A stretch of 64,000 bases of DNA from Apostichopus japonicus (GCF_037975245.1 NC_092567.1:10695376-10759375); one strand, 5' to 3'; positions 1-13,616 are shown, counted from the stretch's first letter. The notes: generated from the sequence alone by a model not told the origin. A program made the numbers and translations.

Positions 1-1640
1 AATTCGGTAAACGATACAATAAAGTTTGCATGTCAGCATCATCACATACCCGTCAAACAGGAACATTAATTAATGAAATTGAAGAGATGCACGTGTCCTC
101 TCTGTTGATGAGTGAGTCTAGGAGCAAGATGATTTACTGTGTTGTAAGGGTATCCGTTGAGTTATATCATCGTCATTATTCATTGTGATACGAGAGGGTT
201 CCATTGTGACATAAAAAGAGTAGAAACCATTCACTGTGGAATGTAAGCATACCAAGCTGTTGTTATACCAAATATAAGGAACCTAGAAACAATATAAAAA
301 GTAAATGTTTTAGTATCTGAGGGATCACGTGCATCGGGTAAGTTACAATGAGGGTCCTTTTAGACTAAATTGACATGATAGCAACGGCGTATGTATTTAA
401 TGAAGATGAACCTACGAGGATGTGAGGTGACTCCTCAACATTTACAACAAAATGTCAAAAGTATAAACACAATAATTGGGCGATCTGACGTGTCAGTACA
501 GAGCGGCGAGAAACACATGTGATTTAGAAAAGATTATTGTCTAAAAATGGATTGATTTCCAGCACAATCTTATACTGTTAGTATTTAACCATGTAATCTT
601 AAATGTAATTCTTAAAATGTAAGATTTAAGATGTAATCGGCCACTTTTTTTTTTAAATATTAACCAGCAAATATAATACTAGAAAAATTAAGATATAAAG
701 CATCATTCTATTATTTAACTAAACATTAATTAATCCTAAACATGATGCCTACACACATTTACAAATATATGTAACACCAAATCAGAAGGTTATTTTGTCT
801 TTCTGTTCATTTAAATTTGTGTCATTATATGTAATGACACCTGACTAATCCAGCTAACAAAAAATATTATAATGGACGTTAAAGTATCGAATTATGTCTT
901 CTTTTTCCAGAATTATCTGAAGAGCTGTTTTCAAGGCATGTTCTATTTAAATTACTGAGGCCCTTTTAATGTTTAGTTAGCATACACGTTCAGCTAGGGT
1001 TGTTTGAACATAGTGGTGAAAACGAATACTGGGTTTGTATAGTCTCCATGCATAAGACGGAGTTGACGTGATGAAGTATTTCTGTAGAAAGGCAGAAAAA
1101 TAACAGCTTGTAGTTCCATTGTTTCAACGCCGAGGGAGGGAGGATTCGTCCGACTAAATGATCTAACATATATTACCAAAGTTGGAAGAAGATGTTTATT
1201 CCCCCCCCCCCACTCCCCACATGGACGTCTATTAAATTAACCTCATTAAACCGTCAAAAATGTTACATTATTTTCATATAGGCTACATCGGCCTTTTCAC
1301 GTTTTTAATTAAGAACCGCTGTACTGATACTGTACAGAGTAACTATCAATATAGTAAGAAATAAAAGTAGGTAATTCGTGTTTCATGAGAAATTCATTCA
1401 GTTCTTTCAGAATAGAGACATCCTCATGTAAATACGCACATCTATCCTGTGTTAACAACAATGTCAAGTACAATGTACAATAGGAAACAGGTGCGGACAT
1501 CGAGTTGCAACAAAACCATTTGCAGAATGGCTTGAGCCCAACCAGAGGCGGCGATTTGTTTCAAATAGTGGGGAGGGGGGTACATTAGCTTGGGTGCAAG
1601 CACGTAGCAACTTTCATCCCCAAAACTGTTCGCGCTTCGT
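1..1640. other. AT-rich non-coding stretch
   Basis: No convincing coding signal. Open frames here are short, overlap on both strands and do not resemble known proteins. A C10 homopolymer lies near 1201-1211. I see no RNA gene or complete mobile element. Confidence 0.6.
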
Positions 1641-1650
1641 GATATTTTGT

Positions 1651-1676
1651 ATATATATAGATATATATATATATAT

Positions 1677-1729
<53 letters not shown>
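1651..1729. repeat. (AT)n microsatellite, possible SINE tail
   Basis: Nearly pure alternating AT with a few TAGA interruptions. It adjoins, on the minus-strand downstream side, a tRNA-like sequence at 1730-1850, so it may be the 3' tail of that SINE-like element. The open frames through it (Ile-Tyr repeats) are artefacts of the repeat. Confidence 0.85.
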
Positions 1730-1731
<2 letters not shown>

Positions 1732-1850
1732 GAGTTGGAAAATCAAGAACAGTGAAAAAACTTCCAGCCTCCACCGGGATTCCAACCCGGGCCGCGAATT
1801 TTTTTTTCCCAAACAGGTTTGCAATTACGGAGTTTTCCGCCAATCAGATT
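1730..1850 (-). mobile_element. tRNA-derived SINE-like fragment
   Basis: Read on the minus strand it contains a RNA polymerase III box-B-like core (GGGTTGGAATCCC, plus strand near 1775-1795). Upstream is the block ATTGCAAACCTGTTTGGG plus an A-run. The same block recurs in the opposite orientation at 3100-3130. The (AT)n tract follows the box-B side, as expected for a SINE tail. Box A is not clear, so this is a fragment or a diverged copy. Confidence 0.4.
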
Positions 1851-3064
1851 GCTCGTGACGTCAGCATCAATAATGGGCATCGCTTCGAAGTTCGAAGACA
1901 TGCACTGAGTAACACAGTGACACCTAATTAAGTCTAGTTACGGGGTTTCCCATCAAACGCCCTAACTTTACTTGTAATGCTTAAATCACATGCTGACCTT
2001 ACTTATGATACATAAGCTACATTCTATTGGGTTCGTGTTTACGTTATTCAAGATTTGTGAGCCGTTCTACTGCAATCGGAATTCGTTTCGTGGAATGGGT
2101 AGGCCTACATTAAAATCAACTTCACGAGTCTTGAATGAATATACGCAAACAGTTTAGTGTATAGTCAAGGCTTCATAATTGACGCACCCCCGTAATTGAC
2201 GCACCTTCAATTATTACTTGCAACGATACAGCAGGCCACCTAAACTTTTTGCAGTCAAGCAGAATTACATTTTTCATGAGTTTGAATCCATTTCAGCTAT
2301 TTGCTGACCAAATTGTGGAATTTTTTAAGCTTTTAACACCCTCCCCCCAGTTTTGCACGTGTTTTGGGCATTTGGAAATCTTACATCTTAAAAATAACCA
2401 ACATTACCTCAATATGATAAGACTACTCTCTGGGACCTGACCTGTCTGTGCTTAGAGGCTCAGAGCATAGCAAACAGCATCTAAAGTCAATGGATATATA
2501 CTAAGGCCTGGACTACAGTTAGCTAATCGACGAATGTGTCAAATTAGGGGTATGAAAGAACTTGACACGGCAGACATTTTGTGGTCAAATTCTGCTCAAT
2601 TGTACTGTGCATAAGCACAGAACCTTAAATATTTTGAGATCATAGCATTTCTGAGGAACTACACATATGAAAAACACATACAGTTGGGTGATTGGATTTT
2701 TCCTTGATATACATCTTTGATCAAATCCTTAAGTGCGTCAATTCTGAGCCCACCATGCTACAGTATGATATTTTTCCGTCACTGCACTGTGTACACAATT
2801 ACAATACATATAGGCCACCAGCGCATGTGTGATGTACCCTGTACGAACATTTCACTGTGCGTTGTTATCGACTAATGCCTTCACAGAAAAATTCGATCAA
2901 AGTAGATGATCATACCATACTAGTGTGCTCAATAAGTCTAAACCAATTCCAAACACATCTACAACCAAAAGCTTCGGGTAATTTTGAACGGGTATATCTT
3001 CGTTGCAACGAATAGATGCAGACACTTTGGTTACCTGGAAGTGAAGGTTTCTGTCGTGATGACG
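1851..3064. other. Unannotated AT-rich spacer
   Basis: Holds two nearby copies of an ACGCACC motif (2180-2205) and short unsupported frames only. I see no gene. Confidence 0.5.
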
Positions 3065-3200
3065 TAACTTTTCCGACCAATCATGAGCGCCTATTTACAC
3101 GCAATTGCAAACCTGTTTGGGAAAAAAAAAATTCGCACCCGGGCCTCCCGTTCTGTACTCGGACACCCTAACCACTATGCTATACGACGCTGATTGTTTG
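3065..3200 (-). mobile_element. tRNA-like SINE fragment with box A and box B
   Basis: On the minus strand the segment reads TAGCATAGTGGTTAGGGTG (box-A-like) followed about 30 bases later by a degenerate box B inside GGCCCGGGTGCGAATT. An A/T run and the block shared with 1800-1835 come next. The spacing fits a tRNA-derived promoter. No clean cloverleaf can be drawn, so it is called a SINE remnant, not a tRNA gene. Confidence 0.45.
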
Positions 3201-3407
3201 TCCAGAGGTTCGAAACCGGTAAGGAAGGTCGTAATTCCACTGAAGGCGTTTGTCACCTGTATCGAACAATACTAGTTATGTTTTTGGTGACATATTTTGA
3301 CTGACTCTAGAGAGTATATATATATATATATATACATTTCGGTGAAAGTCTGTGACTTTGATATTTAGTTAGGGTGATATTTAGTTACAAATTGTGACAC
3401 GGTTAGA

Positions 3408-3668
3408 CAGGCGCGTAGGGAGGAATTTTCCATGGAGGGGCGAAGCTTGTAGGCAAACTATCTAAGCGTAGCGCCACCATAAGTTGACGCGAAGCGTAAA
3501 AGAAAATTTTGGCCGAAAATGCCTTCCAGATTGCTGGAAATGGCACTTCCCAGGCCATGTTAGTTGCATCTAGGAATTTCCAATTTTGAATATACTAGCG
3601 ATATCCTGAAAAAATACAAAATACAAATACAAATACGGTCGCCCCCCCCCCCCTTGACTACGCGCCTG
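3408..3668. mobile_element. Short hAT-type MITE (261 bp)
   Basis: Terminal inverted repeats begin CAGGCGCGTAG at both ends. The element is flanked by the exact 8-bp direct repeat CGGTTAGA at 3400-3407 and 3669-3676, the target-duplication length of hAT transposons. It encodes no transposase, so it is non-autonomous. Inside are the 20-bp hairpin core found nine times in the window (3471-3490) and a C10 run near its right end. A 5'-truncated relative in the opposite orientation ends at 34434. Confidence 0.85.
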
Positions 3669-3676
3669 CGGTTAGA

Positions 3677-6290
3677 AATCTTGTAGGAAACAGGACAAAT
3701 GGAAACCCAGTGAACCCATATCGATGTGGATAATACATATGATTGCATGGACTTACACTCATACACAAGAGATGTACAGACATTATGATAATAATCATGA
3801 GTGACAACTTGCTATACGGTCACATGTCAAGAAACGACCACGAAGTGTCATATACCTCATGCAGCATGTGTTGGATGAAGTTTTAGCAACCGTCAAATAT
3901 GCTTTGGATAAATAATCTTACACATTATTTTCTATTTATAGCCACACACAAAAAACTATGCCACCAAATATTGGGGGGTATTAGATACTATATTCCTCAC
4001 CTAAACTATTGGGTCCCCCCCCCCCCATGATCGCCGCCCATGAGCCCAACCCAACCATTGTGCAAGGTAGAGGGGCTTGTGAGTCGAACCACAGAAGAAT
4101 AGTCCTCCTCTGGGAAACAGCCCAGTCACAGGGAACTATTTTCTTTTATCTTATTGTAATGGTACATGACGGCAGGGTGGGTTTGCCAGGTCGGGAGAAA
4201 CCTCCCAATATATTTACTAAGTAGTTTCCATTATTCACTAAAAGCTTCCAAAATGTGTGTGTTGCTTGTCTTCCTCTCCATTATCAATTTACCAAACTTC
4301 TATTGTCGGTTTTAATAAAAAAGAATATTATAATTAACCTGTAGGAGCCGTGCCTTGCACAGCTCTATCAAGAGTTTTCATGCTGAACATGCATTGATAA
4401 CTGAACAACAAACTTATCTGTACGCGCGGTTTGTTAGTTTCTTTACATATGGCGTTCCATAAGATTGCCCAATTATGCAGACACAAGTTAGTCTCCCTGT
4501 GTCGCCCAACAATTAATTGCTCCCATTGACTTACACACTTAACTCGTCACTTTCCAAGGCCGATAGAGCATAGATAGAAGTTTTCAACTGACGTGTCCTA
4601 CCCACCATAGTATAGCTGATGGCTTGGGCTATCACAGCACTTTCAACTTTTGCCACCATGACCATTTAGATTTTGAGCTAGAAGAGCTCAACGTTTAGCA
4701 TGGTGCTCCCCGAACTAATCTTCCCGCTCTCGCTGCGGAATCTCCTTGTTTTACACAAGATTTTCTAAAATACATTAAAGTACCTTTCATCCTCCAGTAA
4801 TTTATTCTGTCCTCTTTAACATCCAAGCATCAAAAAGAACGAAGACTCAACAAATGCAAGAAAAAAAATCAATTGAGTAGGACACCTTAGGGTTATTTTC
4901 CACGATCAATCTTTTCTATGTAACTTCTCTCAGGAGAGACACAGAAATGTGTCTTCGAAGATATCCTGTCTTCAACGAGAGAACCTGGGAGTCTCCACTC
5001 TGTTCATATATGTGCTGTACCTCTCGTTGCTACGACACCTTCTCCAGCCCCAGATCTTACAAAACCTATTCATATTTGACTGTTAACAGGCAACATTTCT
5101 TTTTGTAAAACAGATTATCGGTAATTTACTTGGATAGTTAACTGGTTATTGAAATCCGAAGTGTTCTTGATCCTATCTATATGTTTTCTGTGGTCGCCCA
5201 TGGTTACAATTAATGTTTGGTTTCTTCTACTGTCACCTAGGCCTCTCGTGATGATGAGGAGAGACAACCGACCTCCTATGTAACCACTAGTCATTACAAC
5301 CAACCAGCAGCAAACAGGCCTACACCAGATGTGAGTAATGAGATCTGTAGTATGAACAGAGATCAAATGTGATCACCAAAGATCAAAAGAGATCAAATAT
5401 AATTAAATAGAGTATTAAAGGAGTAAATAAGATCGTGAGCTCTGTCCTAAAATATTGAGTTGGTTTTGACCAGTTGTTTTCATTACGTAATTTTATAGTA
5501 TGTTAAAGGCATTGAAGACTCGCCCAAACCACGTGCCGCGCTCTGAAAAAAAAGTTAACTTTCCGTTGCTTGCAAATGACGTTTTCTTCTTGTCGCTACA
5601 AAATGCAGACAGTAATGAAACATGATACCTTGTTATCTCTTATCTAGACCTGAGATTTCTACGCTGCTATGTACACTGTGTTGTGGGTATTGACCGTAGC
5701 TATATGTATTGACTGTACACTAGTGTCTAGTGTCTAATTACCGACAGAAGCAAGCTGTGTGTGTATTTTCTGGGATCGATGGTGGTGTCTAACACTTCTG
5801 TTACACCTCATGCGAAACTAAATCAGATTACCAGCATGAGACGTTTCTTTGTGCGCGAGTCTTCACACCCTTTAAACTGTCTCAGACTGCCCAGTTTTAT
5901 TAGCATCTGATATAGTTGAGACGTCTTAAATCCGTCTCTGTAGTGAATTTAATTTTCTCACTAGTAACAACAAAGATCAATATGGGATCAATAATTCCCA
6001 TCAATACATGAATTATTTCTAAATATTTAATGGCACTTAATAATGTGTCACATCAAGAAATTAAAGTCATTCTCGTTTCTACCGCTGTTACTGTAAATAG
6101 AGGGCGTCTGACGAGACTTACCAAGAGCTATGTTTATACACTAAAGCAATGAATTCATCTTGAAATGAATTGCTATTTGATTCTCTGGCGGAAACTTTTA
6201 CATGTAATATGTATCCGTTCTCTTCTGTAAAGGCGGTGGTAAATTACTTACCCACTAATCGATACACATAAAATACTCATTACGTAGGCC
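3677..6290. other. Non-coding stretch, no gene seen
   Basis: AT-rich DNA with short unsupported frames. A C12 run lies at 4015-4026 and a small cluster of GATCAAA-like direct repeats at about 5361-5400. I recognise no gene or mobile element. Confidence 0.5.
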
Positions 6291-9056
6291 TACTGACATA
6301 TAACAGTGGAAGGGTATTCATTACGTATTGAGATATTACAGGGGTAGGGTACTCATTACGTTTTGATATATTACAGGGGTAGGGTACTCATTACGTTCTG
6401 ATATATTACAGGGGTCGGTTACTCAGTACGTATTGAGATATAACAAAGGATTGTACTCATTACGTTCTAGAGGTAGTACAGGGGTAGGGTACTCAATACG
6501 TTTTGAGATATAACAGGGGTTGGGTACTCAGTAGGTATTGAGATATATAAGAGGATTGTACTCATTATGTTTTGTGATATAACAGGGGGAGGGTACTCAT
6601 TACGTATTGAGATATATAAGAGCAAGGGTACTCATTACGTATTGAGATATAACAAAAGATTGTTCTCATTACGTTCTTGAGGTAGTACAGGGGTAGGGTA
6701 CTCATTACGTTTGAGATATTACAAAGGTAGGGTACTCAGTAGGTATTGAGATATATCAGAGGATTGTACTCATTACGTTTTGAGATATTACAGGTGTAGG
6801 GTACTCATTACGTTTGATACATTACAGGGGTCGGTTACTCAGTACGTATTGAGATGTAACAAAGGATTGTACTCATTACGTTCTAGAGGTAGTACAGGGG
6901 TATGGTACTCAATACGTTTTGAGATATAACAGGGGTAGGGTACTCAGTAGGTATTGAGATATAACAGAGGATTGTACTCATTATGTTTTGTGATATAACA
7001 GGGGGAGGGTACTCATTACGTCTTGAGATATATAAGAGCAAGGGTACTCATTACGTATTGAGATATAACAAAAGATTGTTCTCATTACGTTCTTGAGGTA
7101 GTACAGGGGTAGGGTACTCATTACGTTTGAGATATTACAAAGGTAGGGTACTCAGGAGGTATTGAGATATATCAGAGGATTGTACTCATTACGTTTTGAG
7201 ATATTACAGGGGTAGGGTACTCATTACGTTTTGATATATTACAGGGGTCGGTTACTCAGTACGTACTGAAATGTAAGAAAGGATTGTACTCTTTACGTTC
7301 TAGAGGTAGTACAGGGGTAGGGTACTCAATACGTTTTGAGATATAACAGGTGTAGGGTACTCAGTAGGTATTGAGATACAACAGAGGATTGTACTCATTA
7401 TGTTTTGTGATATAACAGGGGGAGGGTACTCATTACGTATTGAGATATATAAGAGCAAGGGTACTCATTACGTATTGAGATATAACAAAAGATTGTTCTC
7501 ATTACGTTCTTGAGGTAGTACAGGGGTAGGGTACTCATTACGTTTGAGATATTACAAAGGTAGGGTACTCAGTAGGTATTGAGATATATAAGAGGATTGT
7601 ACTCATTATGTTTTGTGATATAACAGGGGGAGGGTACTCCTTAATAGGTATTGAGATATAACAAAAGATTGTTCTCATTACGTTCTAGAGGAAGTACAGG
7701 GGTAGGGTACTCAATACGTTTTGAGATATAACAGGGGTAGGGTACTCAGTAGGTATTGAGATATAACAGAGGATTGTACTCATTATGTTTTGTGATATAA
7801 CAGGGGGAGGGTACTCATTACGTATTGAGATATATAAGAGCAAGGGTACTCATTACGTATTGTGATATAACAAAAGATTGTACTCATTAGGTTCCTGAGG
7901 TAGTACAGGGGTAGTGTACTCATTACGTTTGAGATATTACAGGTGTAGGGTACTCATTACGTATTGAGATATAACAGAGGTAGGGTACTTCATTTTTATT
8001 TGAGATATGACAGGGGCAGGGTACTAATTACGTTTTGAGATATTACAGGGGCAGGGTACTCATTACGTATTGAGATATAACAGAGGTAGTGTACTCATTG
8101 TGTTTTGAGATATAACAGGGGCAGGGTACTCATTACGTAATGAGATATAACAGAGGTAAGGTACTCATTACGTAGTGAGATATAATATAGGAAGGGTACT
8201 CATTACGTATTGAGATATAACAGAGGTAGGGTACTCATTATGTTTTGAGATATTACAGGGGCAGGGTACTCGTTACGTATTGAGATATAACAGAGGTAGG
8301 GTACTAATTACGTTTTGTGATATAACAGAGGTAGGGTACTCATTACGTATTGAGATATAACAGAGTTAGGGTACTCATTACGTTTTGTGATATTACAGAG
8401 GTAGGGTACTCATTACGTTTTGAGATATATAAGAGCAAGGGTACTCATTACGTTTGAGATATGACAGGGGTAGGGTACTCAGTAGGTATTGAGATAAATA
8501 AGAGCAAGGGTACCCTTTATGTATTGAGATATAACAAAAGATTGTACTCATTACGTTCTTGAGGTAGTACATGGGTAGGATACTCATTACGTTTGAGATA
8601 TTATAGGGGTAGGGTACTCAGTAGGTATTGAGATATATCAGAGGATTGTATTCATTACGTTTTGAGATATTACAGGGGTAGGGTACTCATTACGTATTGA
8701 GATATAACAGAGGTAGGGTACTTCATTTTTTTTGAGATATGACAGGGGCAGGGTTCTCATTACGTTTGGAGATGTTACAGGGGCAGGGTACTCATTACGT
8801 ATTGAGATATTACAGATGTAGAGTACTCGTTACGTTTTGTGATAGAACAGAGGTAGGGTACTCATTATGTTTTGAGATATGACAGAGGCAGGGTACTCAT
8901 TACGTATTGAGATGTTACAGGACAGGGCACTCATTACGTTTTGTGATATAACAGAGGTAGGGTGCTTATTACGTTTGAGATATGATAGGGGTAGGGCACT
9001 CATTACGTTTTGTGATATAACAGAGGTAGGGTGCTTATTACGTATTAAGATATGAC
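6291..9056. repeat. 2.8 kb minisatellite, ~32-bp unit with higher-order periodicity
   Basis: Tandem copies of a ~32-bp unit built around GGGTACTCATTACGT and TTGAGATATAACAG, about 85 copies. Between roughly 6300 and 7660 variants recur in blocks. The diagnostic GAGGATTGTACTCATTATG variant starts at 6551, 6967 and 7384, giving a ~417-bp higher-order period of about 13 units. The right part (7960-9056) lacks this block structure and is more heterogeneous. Confidence 0.95.
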
Positions 9057-9404
9057 TCTTTTATTTCTATATTTTGCAGGATGCAGCACAAGAGCGGACA
9101 GGGTCTAGGAAGAAATGCACAGTCTCGTGAGGTTAGTAAGGAATATCACAGCTGAAAAAGATTCACTGTAATAATCAAAGTTTTTTTTTTGGGGGGGGGG
9201 ATGAGATTTGCTGTAACAAACACTTACGAATAAGTAATTGTAAATCTATTTCGATACCAACCGATGTCAAATGTATTTCTCAACTCAAACCAAAACGTAA
9301 CAAAATGAATTTTGGTCAGGAGGGATCCAATTTGGCTAGTTTGTTTTACATAATCTGACAGCAGATAAATCATATCAGTCTGTGTAGTAAATGATCCAAA
9401 ATAT

Positions 9405-9620
9405 TGTGTGTAGCAGGGATCTCTGTCAGTCTATGTAGCAGGGATCTCTGTCAGTCTATGTAGCAGGTGATGCATGTTATTATGTGTAGCAGTGGTCTCT
9501 GTCAATCTGTGAAGCAGCTGATGCCTGTTTTTTTCTGTTTAGCAGGGATCTATGTCAGTATGTGTAGCAGGTGATGCCTGTTATTTTGTGTAGCAGGCAG
9601 TATGTGTAGCAGGTGACATA
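9405..9620. repeat. Degenerate tandem repeat (TGTGTAGCAGG units)
   Basis: Loose tandem copies of a ~30-45-bp unit built on TGTAGCAGGGATCTCTGTCA and TGTAGCAGGTGATGCCTGTT. No coding signal. Confidence 0.7.
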
Positions 9621-9765
9621 TGTTGTTTTTTTCATCCGTTCATTAACTGCAACAGTTCGTCGAGATGAAATCACTTTTAAAACTGTAACATTTTGTTATC
9701 TTTCTATTGTTACGTATTTGAACTAGAGTTATCGCCACGAGGACCAGCAGATGTCTAATTCTTCT

Positions 9766-9880
9766 ACAGAGAGAGAGAGAGGTGGAGAGCGAGACAGCCT
9801 GGTGGAGAGAAAGAAGGTGGAGAGAGAGAGAGAGCCTGGCGGGTGGAGAGAGAATCGGGGTGGAGAGAAAGAGAGCAGAT
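9766..9880. repeat. GA-rich purine tract
   Basis: Mostly GAGAGA with GGTGGAGA interruptions, a short polypurine low-complexity region. The Ser/Leu/Pro-rich minus-strand frame through it is compositional. Confidence 0.8.
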
Positions 9881-10194
9881 AGTCTGACATTCTTCTCAGT
9901 AACGTCTCTTGAGATGCCATAGCAGACTGTTTTATTTAGTTAATCGTCTTTTCCGTTCTGAATATTGATCATAGATTTTGCGAGTAGATATTAATTATCA
10001 ACGTTTCTCGTCTTTTAGCTTCAAATAAAATTAAAATAATCTTGAGAGGACTTAGCCTTTCTAATTCTGCTGAAATCATTATTTTCTATAGACATGTGAC
10101 ATACGGAACGGATTCACTGCTGTTTGATAACATAGAGAATACTAAGACCATGGGATGATAGGCAAAATTATGCTTAGATTTTGAATTCTGTGCA

Positions 10195-10775
10195 TATTTT
10201 GTGGGCAGGAGCTGAATTTTGGCAAGCAAGTACTTTCGAAGGTGCTGAATTCGAAAAAAAATGTGTTGTTTTTTTGTAAACTTGCTCAATCACAAGTTTA
10301 TTGATTATTTAAAGGAGAACCCCACATGAATAGTTGACCTTATAGGCAGGAGCTGAAATTGGGCGATAGAGTACTTTTGAAGTGGCTCATTTTGAATAAG
10401 TGATTTTTTTTTTCTCTGAACTTGCACAATCAAAGTTAATGAGCTCTCTAATTGGTTAATTAAAGGAGTACTCCCTATTAAAAAAGCTGAAAATTGGCAG
10501 CTAAGTACTTTTGAAGGGGCAGATTTTGAAAAGGGTGTTACTTCCCTCCAAACTTGCTCAATCAAAGGTTAATTAGCTCCCCAATAAATTAAAGAGGAAC
10601 CCCACATGAAAAATTAAATTTGTAGACAGGAGCTAAAATTTGGCAACTGAGTATTTTTGAAGGTGCTGATTTTGGAAGAAGTTGTTTTTCTCTGAACATG
10701 CTCGATGGAAGGTTAATTAGCTTCTCAAATAATTAAAGGGGCACCCCACATAAAAAATGAATTTGTATAGCCTAT
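10195..10775. repeat. Diverged ~140-bp tandem repeat, about four units
   Basis: Each unit carries GGCAGGAGCTGAAATT-like sequence, then AGTACTTTTGAAGG, a T-rich stretch, CTCTGAACTTGC and AAAGGAGNACCCCACATGA. The units are well diverged, which suggests an old array. It lies on the 3' side of the minus-strand locus ending at 11121. Confidence 0.7.
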
Positions 10776-11120
10776 ATTGGTTTGATTAAAAATACTCCAC
10801 AATCATAGTATTGAAATTGCACTTTATTTTTTCCTGAAATTTACATGGTCATTGGTGAAACCAATGACTGCAATCTGAATGAATCCCAATTGAGAAACTT
10901 GAAATACCAAATTTGTTAATAGTTCAAAATTCTTGGGTTTACATGATAGTGAAAAGATCAATGATGGTACACCCCTGATAGTCTATCATCCAGTAATCAT
11001 AGATTTTTCAACATAATTCATAAATGCCCTTATGTATACAGTAGCATCAATTTGAAGAAGATTTTGTAGACAAATGGAAAGACAGAATAAAATTGATAGA
11101 GGGAGTACAGAAGACGATCA

Positions 11121-11902
11121 CTATACTTGTGATGCATGATACAATGTTCTCAGTCTAGTGTGGTCATCTGCTGTGGCATGTGTGGTACGTGCATCCAACT
11201 CATCAGAAGTAGTAGTGCTGCATTCTGAAGTGGGAGTTTGGAATTGTTCTGCTACTCTCTCAACAACATTAATATCTTTGGCATAGACAATTTCACTTTC
11301 AAACCTCTTTGATGGTTTCACAAACACCAGATTATGAAACCGTGTCCTCAGCTGAACTTTCAGTCGTTGTGTTGTGAAATGTGAAGCATCAAGAGCCTGT
11401 GTGTTCTTGACTATTTGACGAAACAACACATTTAGAGTCTTGAGACGGAGGATTTTCGGGCCTATAATAAGGCGGGCTGTTACAATTGACTTTGCAAAAA
11501 CTTTGAATGATGGTTCAAATTTGCTTTCCTTCTCAGCTGTTGACTTCTTTTCAGTGACACCACGTGTAAAGTTATGGTATCGGACTTCAACTGCAACCAA
11601 ATCTTTGTGTTCAATCTGCAGTAGGATCCTGTGATCACCATGGAGTCGTGCAGCTTCCAGCAAAATGTGTGCCTCTTTCCTTTCACAGGTCGTTAACTTT
11701 AATTTACTTCTGGCTCCAGTTATAGTCTTGAGATACACATCTTTCTGACAAATCAGACACACATTCGAGAGCACATCTTTTCGGTGTTTATCATGCTGTG
11801 GAGTTTTGAAACTGGACCTCAAGACCTTCGAACCACTGGTTGATGCCTGTAAAAGTATTGATGCGTCCCCTTCATTACCGCAATCAGACTCGATATCAGC
11901 AT
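11121..11902 (-). CDS. 3' exon of an uncharacterised Cys-rich, repeat-associated protein
   Basis: This is the long open frame of a split minus-strand locus. It opens directly after an AG acceptor preceded by a T-rich tract (plus strand 11903-11905) and runs about 260 codons to a TAG at 11121-11123. It has an acidic/Ser-rich leader, then a C-x2-C motif in NVCLICQKD, a charged helical region, a YH-x-FTR motif and a long helical segment ending EIVYAKDINVVERV. The order matches, from memory, the N-terminal part of large uncharacterised proteins common in cnidarian, mollusc and echinoderm genomes and often linked to repeats. Those usually have YHxxCYxxFT where this copy has YHNFT, so two zinc-ligand-region residues seem lost. 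They also extend much further, so this is truncated or an early domain only. Function unknown. Confidence 0.6.
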
Positions 11903-13616
11903 CTGTGTGAAAAATTAAGTAAGGTGTCCATTAGAACCAGATACCATATAGATCACCACTTCCAACCAGAGATGACTGGAACAACAAACTCTCCCAACTT
12001 CAACTCCTCATAAGACACTATGGGACTTAATGATTGTGTAGGACTTTACCTCTAGGCCTATGTTTAACTTTCCTAGCATCTGAGTATCTTTAGCCGAGGA
12101 GTAATTACCAGCCTAAGCTACATGATGATTAAAACCTAAGAGTAAACTACCCACTATGGACCATATGTACACAAAAAGGCCAACAACCACTTTCAGAAAT
12201 TGTGAAATCAAACAGATGTGCAACTAGGCAAAAGGTTTGGGCTATGACGCAAGCCCCCTCCCCACCCCCACTCATGGTAGCTCCTTGGTTTTAAGATCAT
12301 TGTGATGTATTGAAGTCAGCTAGTTATGGTATCCTAAAACCATATGATCTCAACCGTGGAAAACATCAATATTTCTTTTTACTCCGAAGGGTTGTGTGAA
12401 TGGGCGTGAGCCTAAACTCTCCCAGTTCCTTGTGGTCAGGGGTTGCCTAAACCAAATTATTTTGTCAGACACCTTTTAGGGGGGAGCAGCACCTGGTTTT
12501 TGCATGGGAAATTTGTAGGGGGCATGTGCCCAGCCTCATTTGCAACACTATTGCTACTGTACCGTGCAATGTATAGCAGTGTATGGAGGAAAAAATTATT
12601 CCTTCTTTATTAAATTAAATTGGTCATTTGTCAGATCAGATCATCCATAAATATCTGGATCCCACAAATATAACAACTGATCACCACCCTACCCTCTCGC
12701 TGGTTTATTAAGCAGGACAATATGCTCATTCGGGCCCTATTCGCAGAACTAGTAAACTATAGAAATATACGTTTATCGGCCAGGTGCCGTCAGAATATGC
12801 GCCATGCACACTTCAAAAACATAGCATACAATTTTACCAAGCTATGCTTAGCTTGCTGACGTTTTCGGCTCATTTTTTTCTATCTGGCTAAACCCTAACT
12901 TATGACACACAACCAGTGGAATAATTATGAATAAAATTCTACCAAATATATGAGACAACATTATCAAAGGGGCACAACTCCAAAATACTCCAACAACAAA
13001 CCATTACTGCGACTTTACAGGGGGCAGAGTCGCATTAACCTATATAAAATAATACATCATCTCATCACATTGACTGAACCCTCCACCAAAAAATACATTT
13101 CGGTAACTTAATTTTTAAGTTCATCAAGCTACCTAGGCCCTAATATTATTGATGAGTCATTCTCATGAAGTTCAACTGCAACTCCAAACTCATAATTTTT
13201 TTAACCATGGTACACAATATGACTTTACATTTCTTCAATTCGACTCGGCCCTGCATTCGATTTGAAAAACTTTATTATTAATTTAGTCAGACATCACAAA
13301 ACATCACTGTCACTCTGTCCTCCACTAAAAATACAATGAAAAATTCAGCATTCTTCCATCATAACCAATGATAGGCTAAGCATTACCCACCCCCATTGTT
13401 TCCCAGCAAGATAAAAGGGCACTGCTTCACTAGCTGTGACTCAGCCCTCCACTGCAAATATGCAGTCAACATGGAGCTACTCTCACTTAACCACTGCATG
13501 GTAGTAAGGCCTAGCCTAGGCTTCAAGTTTTGAGTACCATAGCATAGGTATATCCTATGCTCTAGGCTAGCATAGGGGTCAAACAAATCCCTAATTTTAT
13601 ACATGGGCCTACTTAC
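11903..13616 (-). other. Intron of the minus-strand Cys-rich locus
   Basis: On the minus strand the interval starts GTAAGT (plus ACTTAC, 13611-13616) and ends CAG. The junction is phase 1 on both sides: the upstream exon ends GAA G and the downstream exon starts AT GCT, giving Asp. The interval itself is AT-rich and holds no other supported gene. Confidence 0.6.

Noticed and set aside
6291-9056. CRISPR-like regular repeats
   Set aside because: Units are directly adjacent with no unique spacers, and the host is eukaryotic. It is a minisatellite.
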